Of a stretch of 64,000 nt of DNA, positions 1 through 10,937 are shown piece by piece (within the stretch, counting starts at the first letter, position 1; each line of letters opens with the position of its first letter). The stretch comes from Selenomonadaceae bacterium UBA2897. Lineage in GTDB: Bacteria > Bacillota > Negativicutes > Selenomonadales > Selenomonadaceae. Under the pieces are notes generated by a model. The model saw nothing but the letters and a program-made list of their open reading frames with translations. It searched no databases and had not been told where the DNA came from. Where the stretch lies: positions 13,019 through 77,018 of the forward strand of contig DEDT01000062.1 of the NCBI GenBank assembly GCA_002350105.1. Direction: 5' to 3'. Made by a program: the position numbers and the translations under genes.

Positions 1-346
1 TCTTTGCCCGACGCATGGATTGCCAGGAAAAATACATGTGCCGCAAGGTCATCCACGGATGGTGCCAAAGCATGCGCGGCCCCGCATAGCGCATAATCTG
101 GCGAATCTGCTCCCGTTCTGCCGGACGGTAGCAGTGAATCGGACATTCACTGCAAAACGTCTTTTCTGCCATACGCGGGCAGCGGCGCAGCCGTTCCATC
201 GCATAGGCGTAGACGGCATGGCAGGCGGGGCATAAGCCATCGGCGCTCCCGACTGCCATATGCCTTTTGCGACAGAAAAGGCGAATCATCTCCCCCACGA
301 CCTGCATCTCCTCCTGCCGTTTCGCCTCAATCTGTCTTTCCGTCAT
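1..346 (-). CDS. YgbA-like 'nitrous oxide-stimulated promoter' family protein (3' end outside window)
   Basis: An open frame reads from ATG at 346 to the window edge without a stop, giving at least 115 residues. The translation starts MTERQIEAKRQEEM and carries a Cys-rich core (CPAC, then CSECPIHCY about 35 residues later) followed by MLWHHPWMTLRHM. This pattern matches the small YgbA/NO-inducible family (usually about 110-120 aa), so only the last few residues should be missing. The paired cysteines suggest metal binding; the role is unknown beyond association with nitrosative stress in enterobacteria. Its Shine-Dalgarno (AAGGGGG, about 8 nt before ATG) lies in the 3' arm of the feoAB terminator, so expression may depend on read-through from feoAB. 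Confidence 0.8.
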   Translation of the reverse strand, partial: MTERQIEAKRQEEMQVVGEMIRLFCRKRHMAVGSADGLCPACHAVYAYAMERLRRCPRMAEKTFCSECPIHCYRPAEREQIRQIMRYAGPRMLWHHPWMTLRHMYFSWQSMRRAK

Positions 347-347
347 C

Positions 348-387
348 AAAAAAGCCCCCTTCTGCTCCCATTTTAGCAGAAAGGGGC
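348..387 (-). terminator. Terminator of feoAB, overlapping the next gene's ribosome binding site
   Basis: On the minus strand CCCCTTTCTGCT and AGCAGAAGGGG form a stem of about 11 bp (one bulged base) followed by TTTTTT at 353-348. It sits about 60 nt after the feoAB stop, and the ATG of the YgbA-like gene begins directly after the T-run. Confidence 0.85.
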
Positions 388-449
388 CCGAGTTTGCAGG
401 AACAAATCTTACAAAACTTTCCAAAGGAAACTGTGCCGTACTAAATTTT

Positions 450-2834
450 TCAGTGCAGGCCCAGCGCCGTGCCAAGCAAATGCACAAGGAAGGCCACGCA
501 CCAGGCAATCGTGCACTGCGTGACGACGGTATAGAGGGCACCTTTGCCGCCCATTTCCCGTCTGACCGTGGCAATCGTAGCCACGCAGGGCGTATAGAGC
601 AGCGTAAAGGTCAGGAATACCAGTGCCGTGAATGGCGTAAAGATGGTCTGCAAAATTGCCGTATTCTCACCCATGAGCACCGTCAACGTCGAGACCAGTG
701 TCTCCTTGGCCGTAAAGCCCGTAAGAATGGCCGTAGCCACGCGCCAGTCACCGAAGCCCAGCGGCGCAAAGATCGGCGCGATGAAGCGGCCGATGTCCGC
801 GAGCAGGCTCTCGTCCGGCGATGCGGCCGGATTGAGCTGGCCGTCAAACATCTGCAGGAACCAGATGATGACCGAAGCCGCGAAAATAATCGTGAAGGCC
901 TTCATCACGAAGCCCTTGGATTTCTCCCAGACCAGATGCGCGATGCTCTTGAGCGTCGGCAGGCGGTAGTTCGGCAGCTCCATGACGAAGGGCACCGGCT
1001 CGCCGCGGAAAGCCGTGCGGTCGAGCAGCAGCGCGTAGAGAATGCCGCAGCAGATGCCGAACAGGTAGAGCCCCAGCATCACGGGCGCCTGCCAGAGCGG
1101 CGGGAAGAACGCGCCGATAATCAGCGTGTAGATGGGAAGCTTCGCGCTGCAGCTCATGAACGGCGTGAGCAGAATCGTCATCTTGCGGTCGCGGTCACTG
1201 GAGAGCGTACGCGTCGCCATGACGGCCGGCACGGAGCAGCCAAAGCCCACGAGCAGAGGCACGATACTGCGTCCCGAGAGGCCGATGCGCCGCAGCAGCC
1301 GATCCATGACGAAGGCCACGCGCGCCATATAGCCCGTGTCCTCAAGGATGGAAAGGAAGAAATACAGCGTGACGATGTAAGGCAAAAAGCCAATGACCGT
1401 GCCCACGCCGCTGATGACACCGTCGATGAGCAACGCATGCATGACCGGGTTGACGTCTGCCGCCGTGAGCCCCGCATCGATAGCATCTGTGATGCTGCCG
1501 ATCAGCGCCTCCGTGAGGTCTGTGAGCCAGGCCCCCACGCCATTGAAGGTCATGACAAAAACGAAGCCCATGATGAACACGAAAATCGGAATGGCCGTAT
1601 AACGCCCTGTGAGCAGTTTATCCACCTGCAGACTGCGGCGATGCTCCTTGCTCTCGCGCGGCCGCACCACCGTATCGGCGCAGAGACCCGTAATGTAGGT
1701 AAAGCGCATATTCGCCAGTGCCGCCTCGGCGTCGAGACCGCTTTCCTGCTCCATGACCTCCGTGATCTGGTCATATATTTTCTTCTGCTCCGGCGGAATC
1801 CGGAGCTTTTCTGCCACGAGCGGGTCGTGCTCGATAAGCTTCGTCGCCGCAAAGCGCAACGGCAGCCCCGCCTGCTTAGCCAGCGGCTCGATGAGGTGCG
1901 CCATGGCGTGGATGCCACGATGCACGGCCGCCACAGGATCCTCTGGGTCGTTGCTGTCGGCGCAGAAGTCGATGCGCTCCGGCCACTCATGATGGCGCGC
2001 CACATGACTCGCGTGCTCGATGAGCTCCTCAATGCCCTCGTCCTTGGCCGCCACGATAGGCACGACCGGGATGCCAAGCTGCGCCTCCAGCTCGTTGATG
2101 TGAATGGCGCCGCCGTTCTGGCGTACCTCATCCATCATATTGAGCGCCAGCACCATGGGGATGCCGAGCTCCATGAGCTGCATCGTGAGGTAAAGGTTGC
2201 GCTCCAGGTTCGTCGCGTCGACGATGTTGATGATGCCGTCCGGCTTCGTCTGCAACAAGAAATCGCGCGTGACGATTTCCTCGTTGGAATAGGGCGACAG
2301 CGAATAGATGCCCGGCAGGTCCGTGACGCGGGCGTTGGGCAAACTGCGAATCTGGCCATCCTTGCGATCCACAGTGACGCCGGGGAAATTGCCCACGTGC
2401 TGGCTGGAGCCGGTCAGCTGGTTGAATAGCGTCGTCTTGCCGCAGTTCTGGTTGCCCACGAGGGCGAAGCGCAGCGGCGCGCCCTTCGGGATGTCCGTGA
2501 GTGTGTTGTGGTGATGGCCGTGCGGTGCGCGGTCGAGCTCGCCGCGGCCCGGATGAGGAATCGAGTAATGCGGTTCCTCATTGCGTACGGGAGCCGCCGC
2601 TGCGAGCCGTACATCCTCAATGGTCAGCAACTGCGCTTCCGCAAGCCGCAACGTGATTTCGTAGCCACGCACCTTAATCTGAATGGGGTCGCCCATCGGC
2701 GCCCGCTTAATGAGCTCCACAACCGTGCGCGGCGTAAAGCCCATATCGAGCAGATGATGCCGCAGTGCCCCCGTGCCGCCGACCTGTGTTACCGTCGCGG
2801 CCTGACCCGGCTTAAGTGTGTCTAATGTGGTCAA
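450..2834 (-). CDS. feoB: Fused FeoA-FeoB ferrous iron transporter
   Basis: This is a 794-aa Fe(II) importer of the inner membrane. Residues 1-76 are a FeoA-type SH3-like domain, followed by a His-rich linker (HGHHH, about 105-109) and the FeoB G domain: G1 GNQNCGKT at about 127-134, switch region NFPGVTVDRKDG, G3 DLPG, G4 NMMD. The rest is the polytopic permease with the two Gate repeats (for example VPLLVGFGCSVPAVMATR). The start is TTG at 2834, placed 7 nt after GGAGG; the frame stays open to 2930 but has no better ribosome site there. FeoA and FeoB are separate genes in most bacteria; fusions are known in some Firmicutes and Bacteroidetes. A TTGACA at 2906-2901 may be its -35, but no clear -10 follows. 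Confidence 0.95.
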   Translation of the reverse strand: MTTLDTLKPGQAATVTQVGGTGALRHHLLDMGFTPRTVVELIKRAPMGDPIQIKVRGYEITLRLAEAQLLTIEDVRLAAAAPVRNEEPHYSIPHPGRGELDRAPHGHHHNTLTDIPKGAPLRFALVGNQNCGKTTLFNQLTGSSQHVGNFPGVTVDRKDGQIRSLPNARVTDLPGIYSLSPYSNEEIVTRDFLLQTKPDGIINIVDATNLERNLYLTMQLMELGIPMVLALNMMDEVRQNGGAIHINELEAQLGIPVVPIVAAKDEGIEELIEHASHVARHHEWPERIDFCADSNDPEDPVAAVHRGIHAMAHLIEPLAKQAGLPLRFAATKLIEHDPLVAEKLRIPPEQKKIYDQITEVMEQESGLDAEAALANMRFTYITGLCADTVVRPRESKEHRRSLQVDKLLTGRYTAIPIFVFIMGFVFVMTFNGVGAWLTDLTEALIGSITDAIDAGLTAADVNPVMHALLIDGVISGVGTVIGFLPYIVTLYFFLSILEDTGYMARVAFVMDRLLRRIGLSGRSIVPLLVGFGCSVPAVMATRTLSSDRDRKMTILLTPFMSCSAKLPIYTLIIGAFFPPLWQAPVMLGLYLFGICCGILYALLLDRTAFRGEPVPFVMELPNYRLPTLKSIAHLVWEKSKGFVMKAFTIIFAASVIIWFLQMFDGQLNPAASPDESLLADIGRFIAPIFAPLGFGDWRVATAILTGFTAKETLVSTLTVLMGENTAILQTIFTPFTALVFLTFTLLYTPCVATIATVRREMGGKGALYTVVTQCTIAWCVAFLVHLLGTALGLH

Positions 2835-2930
2835 CCTGAGACCTCCCAAGATTCCATACGCTTTTTTCTCTGTCTTTATCTTGCGCCATGCAACTTTATT
2901 TGTCAATGTCAGGTGCCTTCCCGGCAACAC

Positions 2931-2969
2931 AAAAATCCTGAGTGGTAAGGAAACACTCAGGATTTTTGT
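2931..2969 (-). terminator. Terminator after the GH9 gene
   Basis: AAAATCCTGAGTG and CACTCAGGATTTT form a 13-bp stem with a short loop and a T-rich tail on either strand. It lies about 50 nt downstream of the GH9 stop and upstream of feoAB, so it insulates the two units. Confidence 0.85.
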
Positions 2970-3020
2970 CAGAGAAAATATTAAGAAGTATAGGAAAAGT
3001 AGGGAAAAGGTGATTGCTGC

Positions 3021-4769
3021 TCAGGGTGTCAGCGAAGGCCGGGAAAACCAGCTCAACGCATACACACCGGCAGCGATATAGTCAATGGCGTACTCATTGG
3101 TGGACCAGGAAGTCTGCACATCCAAATAGGATTTGGCCACGGGAATATGGCCGCTGGCGAGATATTTCGTCTGATCCGGGTCGCCACCGCTAACATGATT
3201 GGGGCCGCCCACGATGAGCCCCGGCACATAGACGCCGGTGCTCGCGTGGATGCGGTTGTGCGGATGCATGGGGGGATTATCACCCGCACCGGTCATAAAG
3301 CTCTTGTCGAGGCTGTTACGGCCGAAGAGATAATGAATTTGGGAGAGTGCGCCCTCCACATAGGCCTGCTTCGGCGCAATCTGATTGGCCATGAGCAGGA
3401 TATCGCCCTTGGTCAGCGCATTTTTGGTCGAAGCCCAGGTGTACTCATTGGGCAATAGGGCACATTGCAGGCCGTCTTCCCTGACGCGTGAGACAATCTG
3501 ATCGGCATAACCGAGGAAAGCCTTGCGCACCTGCGCCTGCAAGCCCCGGTCAGCCCCTGCGGCCTTCAGATAGGAGAACTGGCCGACGGCGAGCATATTG
3601 TCCCAGGTAAAGAAGCTTGGCGCGCGCGTCACGACATCGCGCCCCGCACCGAGGAGATACGCCTCATAGGCTTTATCTCCCGTCGTACGGAACATCTCCG
3701 CCGCCATCCAGACGCGCTCCTCCGCGTCTGTCGCCTTGTTGTACGGGCCTGAGCCGCTTTCCTGTCCCTTATCCTGACGATAGACCGGCTTCGGCGTGTT
3801 CTGCAGATACTGCCAGACTGTCTCAGCACGGCTCAAAAGCGCCGAGGCATAATCGGGGTCAGACACCTTGTAGACGCGGGCACCGATCGCCAAAGCAGCG
3901 CCATACATGGCCGTCGCCGAAGAGCAACTGCCATATATGAAGCGCGGCTGGGTATCCGTATCCGGCGTCTTATCGAAGCCGGGCCACTGCGCACCCGCTA
4001 CCTTATGGAACGTCGAGCCATCTGCACGCTGCATTTTCTGCAGCCAGTCGAGCTCATAGCGTACCTCGGTCAGCACGTCCGGCAGCTTGCTGTCAGACGT
4101 GACGCCCTGCGGGAACTGCAGCTGCCCCCGCGTGAAATGATCGGGGTGCGCCTCATAGGCCAGGAGCAATTCCGCCGCAGCCTGTGCGCCCGTCGTCGTA
4201 TACTTGCCGTAGTCACCGGCATCGTACCAGCCGCCCGTCATATCCAGCTTGTCGCCTTTTTTATTCAGGTCGTCGCTGAAATATACCTCGGCATGGGCAT
4301 CCTGCGGATGGCCGCCCTTGATTTTCAGCCCCGTGATTTTATCATCGATCGGCTGATTGCAGCGCGCCAGCGTATAGCTGCGCCAGGCCTGCGCGGCGGG
4401 AACCGCGTAGACGTTGTCCCCGATGACAAAATCATAGGAACTGCGACTGCCCACCTGCAGGCGATAAGTTCCCGGCTTTTTGAACGCCGTGAAATCCGCG
4501 CGCTGCAAATTCTCCTCACTCATGGCATCCTTCGCCGGTGCCGACAGTTTGCCTTCATAGACGACTTTGCCCGTCCTGGCATCCACGAGAGAAAATGTTT
4601 TTTCTCCCTTGGCCGTCACCATAGCCACTTTTTCATGCCCGGTCAGATAACCAACCTGATCGACGTGCAGGCCCGGGTCTGCCGCCTCGGCGGCCAGCGT
4701 GCCGCCCGTCAGCAGGCAGGCTCCCAGCAGGCTGCTGAGCACATAGCGGCACAAGTTCTGTTTCTGCAT
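3021..4769 (-). CDS. Secreted GH9 endoglucanase (cellulase) with N-terminal Ig-like domain
   Basis: A 582-aa exported glycoside hydrolase of family 9. Residues 1-29 are a signal peptide (hydrophobic core LSSLLGACLL, cleavage near AEA-AD). About 31-118 form the CelD_N Ig-like domain (VDQVGYLTGHEK, then the strand TYRLQVGS), followed by the (alpha/alpha)6 catalytic domain. Catalytic signatures are visible: WYDAGDYGKY with D183/D186, the HPHNRIH histidine block, and the C-terminal TNEYAIDY with the proton-donor Glu near E559. No cellulose-binding, dockerin or SLH module follows, so the enzyme is probably periplasmic or freely secreted. It is the last gene of the beta-glucan cluster, 30 nt after the GH16 gene. 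GH9 enzymes cleave beta-1,4-glucan internally; cellodextrins or mixed-linkage oligosaccharides are the expected products. Confidence 0.93.
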   Translation of the reverse strand: MQKQNLCRYVLSSLLGACLLTGGTLAAEAADPGLHVDQVGYLTGHEKVAMVTAKGEKTFSLVDARTGKVVYEGKLSAPAKDAMSEENLQRADFTAFKKPGTYRLQVGSRSSYDFVIGDNVYAVPAAQAWRSYTLARCNQPIDDKITGLKIKGGHPQDAHAEVYFSDDLNKKGDKLDMTGGWYDAGDYGKYTTTGAQAAAELLLAYEAHPDHFTRGQLQFPQGVTSDSKLPDVLTEVRYELDWLQKMQRADGSTFHKVAGAQWPGFDKTPDTDTQPRFIYGSCSSATAMYGAALAIGARVYKVSDPDYASALLSRAETVWQYLQNTPKPVYRQDKGQESGSGPYNKATDAEERVWMAAEMFRTTGDKAYEAYLLGAGRDVVTRAPSFFTWDNMLAVGQFSYLKAAGADRGLQAQVRKAFLGYADQIVSRVREDGLQCALLPNEYTWASTKNALTKGDILLMANQIAPKQAYVEGALSQIHYLFGRNSLDKSFMTGAGDNPPMHPHNRIHASTGVYVPGLIVGGPNHVSGGDPDQTKYLASGHIPVAKSYLDVQTSWSTNEYAIDYIAAGVYALSWFSRPSLTP

Positions 4770-4799
4770 CGTTTATCCGCCTCCCTCACCTGCTGCTTT

Positions 4800-5582
4800 T
4801 TATTCATGGAACGGCGTGTATTTAATCCATTTGTACTCGGCGAAAAGCGGCATCTCACTGTCGTTGAACGGCTTCAGCCACGCGTCGACACCCTTGCCGC
4901 ACCAGGCATTCATCATGATCTTGCCCTTCGTCACCGGCATATCCTTGCCCTCCAGGCGATAGGTTTCCTTGCCATCGACGAACCAGATAAGCTTGTCCTT
5001 GTGCCACTCGAAGGCATAGGTATGGAAATCATCGGAGGCATCGAAACCGAGGTCATGCATGTGCTCATGTCCGCCCTTGCCGTTGCGGAAATAGTTGTAC
5101 TGTACCTTGGTCGTGTCCTTGCCGAGCACCTCGACGTCGATTTCATCCCACGGATCGCCATCGTAGGGGCCCGTGTAGGTGAAGAAGGAGGACACCACGC
5201 CGTCGTTCTTGATGGCCTTCATGCAGACCTCGTAGCGGCCGTAGCCGTAAGTTTTCTTGCTGCGGAACTCGCCGCCCGAATAAGGAACCTTATCCTGCGA
5301 GGCATCGGCGTCAATCTTCAGCGACATCACACCGTCATCGATGGAGACATTGTCCTTGTGCCACCAACAGTTGAACGGCATGCCGTTCGTCCAACCGTCC
5401 GACGGCTCGAAACGGTCGGGGACACCATTCTTGAAATCCACCTGGAACGCATCCGCATCTGCCGTCTGCGCTGCCGGTGCAGCCAGCGCCGTCTGCGGTG
5501 CCAACGTGCCGGCAGCGATTGCCGGCACGCCGACAAAAGCCGCAGCACAGAGCATAGCGGTAATTTTCTTGCGTAAAGACAT
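4800..5582 (-). CDS. Secreted GH16 beta-glucanase (lichenase type)
   Basis: A 260-aa exported endo-beta-1,3-1,4-glucanase. The start is ATG at 5582 behind GGAAGG; an upstream ATG at 5624 in frame has no Shine-Dalgarno. Residues 1-34 form a signal peptide (cleavage near ALA-AP). The jelly-roll catalytic domain has the lichenase signature WDEIDVEVLG, with E147 as predicted nucleophile and E151 as acid/base. FNCWWH near 70-75 and MMNAWCGKGVDAW near the C-terminus are also typical of bacterial lichenases (Bacillus BglS, Clostridium LicB). Neighbours (GH9, GH1, PTS) support a role in depolymerising cereal mixed-linkage glucan. Laminarinase activity is a less likely alternative. Confidence 0.93.
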   Translation of the reverse strand: MSLRKKITAMLCAAAFVGVPAIAAGTLAPQTALAAPAAQTADADAFQVDFKNGVPDRFEPSDGWTNGMPFNCWWHKDNVSIDDGVMSLKIDADASQDKVPYSGGEFRSKKTYGYGRYEVCMKAIKNDGVVSSFFTYTGPYDGDPWDEIDVEVLGKDTTKVQYNYFRNGKGGHEHMHDLGFDASDDFHTYAFEWHKDKLIWFVDGKETYRLEGKDMPVTKGKIMMNAWCGKGVDAWLKPFNDSEMPLFAEYKWIKYTPFHE

Positions 5583-5628
5583 AGGAACCTTCCTTTCCTC
5601 ATAAAAACGATATTTTTCGTTCATCTAT

Positions 5629-7367
<1,739 letters not shown>

Positions 7368-7369
7368 GA

Positions 7370-7672
7370 TCAGCCCTCCATGAGTGACTGCGCGAGTGCG
7401 AGCACGCCTTTACCATCCATGCGGCCATACATGCGCATGTCGATGGCCTCGACCGGCACGCCCGGCAACTGCTCCGCGATTTTGTTTTTCGAGAAACGAA
7501 TCTGCGGGCCGAGCAGCACGACATCGGCGTCAGCTGCTTTCGTGGCTGCCTCGGAGGCCGAGTAAGCCGCAATCTCGCAGTCGAAATTCGCCTCTTTGGC
7601 TGCCGCCTGCATTTTCTTGACCAGCATGCTCGTCGACATGCCCGAAGCACAGAGTAAGACAATCTTCTTCAT
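7370..7672 (-). CDS. PTS lactose/cellobiose-family IIB component
   Basis: A 100-aa protein beginning MKKIVLLCASGMSTSMLVKK, the classic phosphate-accepting Cys8 P-loop of cellobiose-type IIB (CelA/ChbB). The start is ATG at 7672 with GGGAGG about 10 nt upstream; the frame is open further up but that stretch is non-coding in character. IIB takes phosphate from IIA His76 and transfers it to the sugar bound in IIC. IIC is unusually separated from IIB here by the porin gene. Confidence 0.95.
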   Translation of the reverse strand: MKKIVLLCASGMSTSMLVKKMQAAAKEANFDCEIAAYSASEAATKAADADVVLLGPQIRFSKNKIAEQLPGVPVEAIDMRMYGRMDGKGVLALAQSLMEG

Positions 7673-7742
7673 GATGAGTAGAACCTCCCTAACCATAGGC
7701 AGCATCACAGGATACCGCCTACAGCCCATAGAACATTTGAGA

Positions 7743-9311
7743 TTAGAAATGATAATCCAGCATCGTACGGACAAAGTCACGATGATACTGATGGTTGAGC
7801 AGGCCATAACGCGTATCAAACGCCGTAGAGCCGACGTAGAACGTCTCCCACTCCAGATTCTTCATCGGTACGTACTTGAAGCCTACTGCCCAGCCTTTGG
7901 ACCCCGGCTGGAACGCACTCCACTCCTTGTCGCCGAAGATACCGACGAGGTTGTTGTAGTTCTTCGCATAATCGAACCAACGCGCATAGAGCTGGAAGGA
8001 GCCCGGATTATCGATATTGGACCAGCGGTAGTTCAGGCGGATAGCCTTGCAGACATTATCATTGAACTTGTTATCCTGACGGCCATCGGCGCCCCACTGC
8101 GTAATCGTATAGCCGGGGTTATCCGTCTTGACATAGTCGCCGATGAAGAAGATATTCTTGAGCGGGTTCCACATGGCACTGAGTACGAAGCCATAACGCC
8201 CTGCCGTATTACGGTAGTCCGTATACTCCGTCTTGGTCGTCATGACGCCATGCATATAGGCGTTCTGAGAGGATACATCCGCATTCGTAATGTTCAGGCC
8301 ATACCCTTCCTTGACACCATTGAAGCCAGCCTCAACGGCTTTGCGCAGGGCAGCAGTATTCGTACCGTTGTCCTCTGCGTAATATTCCGTCCCGCCCGTC
8401 AGGCCGAGATAACCGGACTTGAACGTGCCATTATCCAGGGTAACGCCCGAAGCCGTAATGGTCGCCGGCTGCTGCGCATCCGAATTGCCGAGATAGGCCG
8501 TCACCGTCGAATCATAGTAGTTCTTGCCCATGATATCGTTGCGGCCAAGGTTCAATTTCGCAAAGGCGCAGTTAATCTGCAGGCCGTGACCAATCTGACC
8601 CTGTACGCCACCGCCGTAGATGCTGAAATCATAACCTTTATCCGTCGGTGTCAGATAGAATGTGGAGGCGCGCAGCTTGGACTTCGGGATATCCGTACTC
8701 AGGATCACGCCATCACTCTCATTGCCGAAGAGGATATTTTGCATGCCGAGGCCGCGCCAGCGCCGGCCGACATCCACGCCGACTTTGCCGATATTGCCTT
8801 CTGCCCATACACGCTGGATGGTGCCATCCGTCTCGTTCTCATGGCCATCGTGGTACTTATGCACGCCATCAGCCTGGGTGAGGTTCGCGTAACGCTCGTT
8901 CGTTTCGCTCTCAAAATTGAAATTCCATTTGTCGTTGACATGGAATTTCGCCTTCAGATCCAGATAGGTACGGCGTCCATCGTTGCGATCAATGTAGCCC
9001 TGAATGTTGTCGTTATCCCAGGATACGCGGCCAAAGCCCGTGAACTGGATCCGATCCTTATGGGCATTGAGATTTTTGTTTAATCCTTTCAGCTGGGATT
9101 TCTGGCTCTTCACCTGATTTTTCAGCTGGCTGTTCTGGTGCTTGAGCGTGGCGAGCTCATCAGCGAGCTTCTGCTGCTCCTGCTCCAGCGCCGCGATGCG
9201 GCTGTCGAGGTCCGTGGCCGGTGCTGCGAGCACCGAGCCCGTGAGGCTCAGCGTCAGGCCCATGAGAATGGCGCCGGTTTTACGTTTGTTGATCTGTTTT
9301 GTGAACATCAT
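7743..9311 (-). CDS. Outer-membrane beta-barrel porin within the beta-glucan PTS operon
   Basis: A 522-aa protein with an N-terminal signal peptide (core GAILMGLTLSLTGSVLA, cleavage after LAA), a short coiled coil at about 34-80 (heptad-like IAALEQEQQKLADEL), and then many alternating amphipathic strands (FTGFGRVSWDND, KWNFNFESETNERY). It ends in an aromatic residue (MLDYHF), the usual C-terminal signal for outer-membrane barrel assembly. Negativicute porins of this type carry an N-terminal coiled-coil or SLH region before the barrel. Start is 9311 or the adjacent ATG at 9308, which has the better 7-nt spacing to GGAGG. Its place between IIC and IIB suggests it admits cello- or gluco-oligosaccharides to the periplasm. 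The substrate is inference. Confidence 0.88.
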   Translation of the reverse strand: MMFTKQINKRKTGAILMGLTLSLTGSVLAAPATDLDSRIAALEQEQQKLADELATLKHQNSQLKNQVKSQKSQLKGLNKNLNAHKDRIQFTGFGRVSWDNDNIQGYIDRNDGRRTYLDLKAKFHVNDKWNFNFESETNERYANLTQADGVHKYHDGHENETDGTIQRVWAEGNIGKVGVDVGRRWRGLGMQNILFGNESDGVILSTDIPKSKLRASTFYLTPTDKGYDFSIYGGGVQGQIGHGLQINCAFAKLNLGRNDIMGKNYYDSTVTAYLGNSDAQQPATITASGVTLDNGTFKSGYLGLTGGTEYYAEDNGTNTAALRKAVEAGFNGVKEGYGLNITNADVSSQNAYMHGVMTTKTEYTDYRNTAGRYGFVLSAMWNPLKNIFFIGDYVKTDNPGYTITQWGADGRQDNKFNDNVCKAIRLNYRWSNIDNPGSFQLYARWFDYAKNYNNLVGIFGDKEWSAFQPGSKGWAVGFKYVPMKNLEWETFYVGSTAFDTRYGLLNHQYHRDFVRTMLDYHF

Positions 9312-9356
9312 GGTTCCTCCCCTATCATGCGATCTTTACCGCATTGACTCCCATAC

Positions 9357-9390
9357 AGGCCAACGGCCTAAATTCCCTGGCCGTCAGCCT
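9357..9390 (-). other. Intercistronic hairpin between PTS IIC and the porin
   Basis: ACGGCC and GGCCGT form a stem around a 10-nt loop, extended by an outer AGGC/GCCT pairing. No T-run follows on the minus strand, so this is probably an mRNA-stability or processing hairpin that lets the porin be expressed at a different level from IIC, not a strong terminator. Confidence 0.5.
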
Positions 9391-9425
9391 ATAACAAGTA
9401 TGAAAAATTTACTTGTTTTCCTAAT

Positions 9426-10850
9426 TTATTTGCCAGCAACTGGCGCTGGTTCCGCAGGCTCTGCGGCCTCGGCGTCCGTCGTGGCCACCGTTGCAGGGTC
9501 TTCCGTGCTTTCCTCGGCCTCGAGGGCTGCTGACTCAGCCTGCTCTGCTGCCTCTGCCTCCTGCTCCTCGACGAGCAGCGAACGATCCTGCGCCCGCAGG
9601 AACGGATAGTAGATAACCGTGGCCAACGCGAGGTTCACGATCTGCACGACCGCGCCCTGCCAGCCATCGAGCAGGAAGCCCGCGATGATGGGCGGCGTCG
9701 TCCAGGGCACCTGCACCGCGCTGAACGGAGCCATAAAGCCCGAATAGATGGCGAAATACGTCACGAAAAGCGCGATGAGCGGCACGATGATGAACGGCAC
9801 GAGCAAATACGGATTGAAGACAATCGGCAGACCGAAGATGATCGGCTCGTTGATATTGAACAGGCCCGGCACAAAGGACATCTTCATCATGGACTTGAGC
9901 TGTTTCGACTTCGCCGTGATAAGGCCAGCGATGAGCAGGCCCAGCGTAAGGCCGCAGCCGCCGCTCTTGATGAACACATCGTTGATCTGGCATGTGATGA
10001 TTTTTGCGGACGGATTGTTGACGAGCGTCATGCCCATGTCCAAGAGGTGCTGGTTATCAAGCGAATTCGCGATGAGCAGCGGGCCGACCACACCGCCCAC
10101 GACGTTCGGGCCATGGATGCCCGCCCAGAACAGGATACTCTGCAACGAGACGATGACAACACCGCCGCCCAGCGTATCCGAAAGCCCTTGAAGCGGCGTC
10201 TGGATGACCTTAAAAATGCATTCCGGCAGCGTCGTCGCGCCGATGTAGTGGAACAGGCCGTAGATGACGGAGGCGCAGGTGAAGAGAATCATGCCCGGCA
10301 CGAGTGCGGAGAAAGCACGCGTCACGCCCTCGGGTACGGATTCCGGCATCTTGATGGTCAGGTGGTTCTTCTCGCAGTAGCAGAAGACATACGAAACGGC
10401 AAAGGCAAGGAGAATGGCCGTGATGACGCCGTTGCTGCCCGCCCAGGCTTTCGGAATGATATCGCCCACTGTCTCGCCGCCTTTCGTGACCAGCGAAGGC
10501 GGCATCACGATGAGAAATACCGAAAGGGCCAGAACCGAAGCCATCATGGCGTCGCATCCCTCGTTCTCCACAAACTTGTAGGTGATGGTCAAAACCACGA
10601 TGAGTGCCAGCACGCTGAACGTGCCGCCTGCGACCGCGTTGAGCGGTGCAGTCCAATCCGAACCGAAGATACTCGCCATAAAAGGCGCATAGCCCGGCAC
10701 AGGCAGATTGGCCAGCAACAGGAACACCGAGCCGCAGATCGTGAACGGTGTCGTCGCGATGAAGCCGTCACGCAGCGCCGCGACGACGCGCAGCTGGGCG
10801 AACACCCCCATAAATTCAATAAACTTATCAAACAACGCTTGCTTATTCAT
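9426..10850 (-). CDS. PTS cellobiose-family IIC permease
   Basis: A 474-aa polytopic membrane component of the Lac/Cel family (CelB/ChbC type). Residues 1-435 show about ten hydrophobic segments and the family signature around FWAGIHGPNVVGGVVGPLL, then INEPIIFGLPIVFNPYLLVPF with the conserved substrate-binding Asn-Glu-Pro. It carries a low-complexity acidic Ala/Glu tail of about 40 residues (EEQEAEAAEQ to EPAPVAGK) that is not normal for the family. It is the first gene of the operon; the porin follows after 114 nt. It should transport and phosphorylate beta-linked di- or oligosaccharides. Confidence 0.94.
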   Translation of the reverse strand: MNKQALFDKFIEFMGVFAQLRVVAALRDGFIATTPFTICGSVFLLLANLPVPGYAPFMASIFGSDWTAPLNAVAGGTFSVLALIVVLTITYKFVENEGCDAMMASVLALSVFLIVMPPSLVTKGGETVGDIIPKAWAGSNGVITAILLAFAVSYVFCYCEKNHLTIKMPESVPEGVTRAFSALVPGMILFTCASVIYGLFHYIGATTLPECIFKVIQTPLQGLSDTLGGGVVIVSLQSILFWAGIHGPNVVGGVVGPLLIANSLDNQHLLDMGMTLVNNPSAKIITCQINDVFIKSGGCGLTLGLLIAGLITAKSKQLKSMMKMSFVPGLFNINEPIIFGLPIVFNPYLLVPFIIVPLIALFVTYFAIYSGFMAPFSAVQVPWTTPPIIAGFLLDGWQGAVVQIVNLALATVIYYPFLRAQDRSLLVEEQEAEAAEQAESAALEAEESTEDPATVATTDAEAAEPAEPAPVAGK

Positions 10851-10937
10851 TTTCTCATCCCCCTATAACCTCTTAGTCTGAATTGTTGCTGATACGGTGA
10901 ATTTCTCCGTCTGAGGTCTTACCCCTGACGCATTAAC

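Noticed and set aside
267..2429. Long plus-strand open frame opposite feoAB (720 codons)
   Set aside because: It is rich in Arg/His/Asp with no recognisable domain and no ribosome site; it arises from the GC bias of the feoB codons on the other strand.
4005..5576. 523-codon plus-strand frame opposite the GH9 and GH16 genes
   Set aside because: It crosses two unrelated genes and shows no domain; both opposite genes have clear catalytic motifs.
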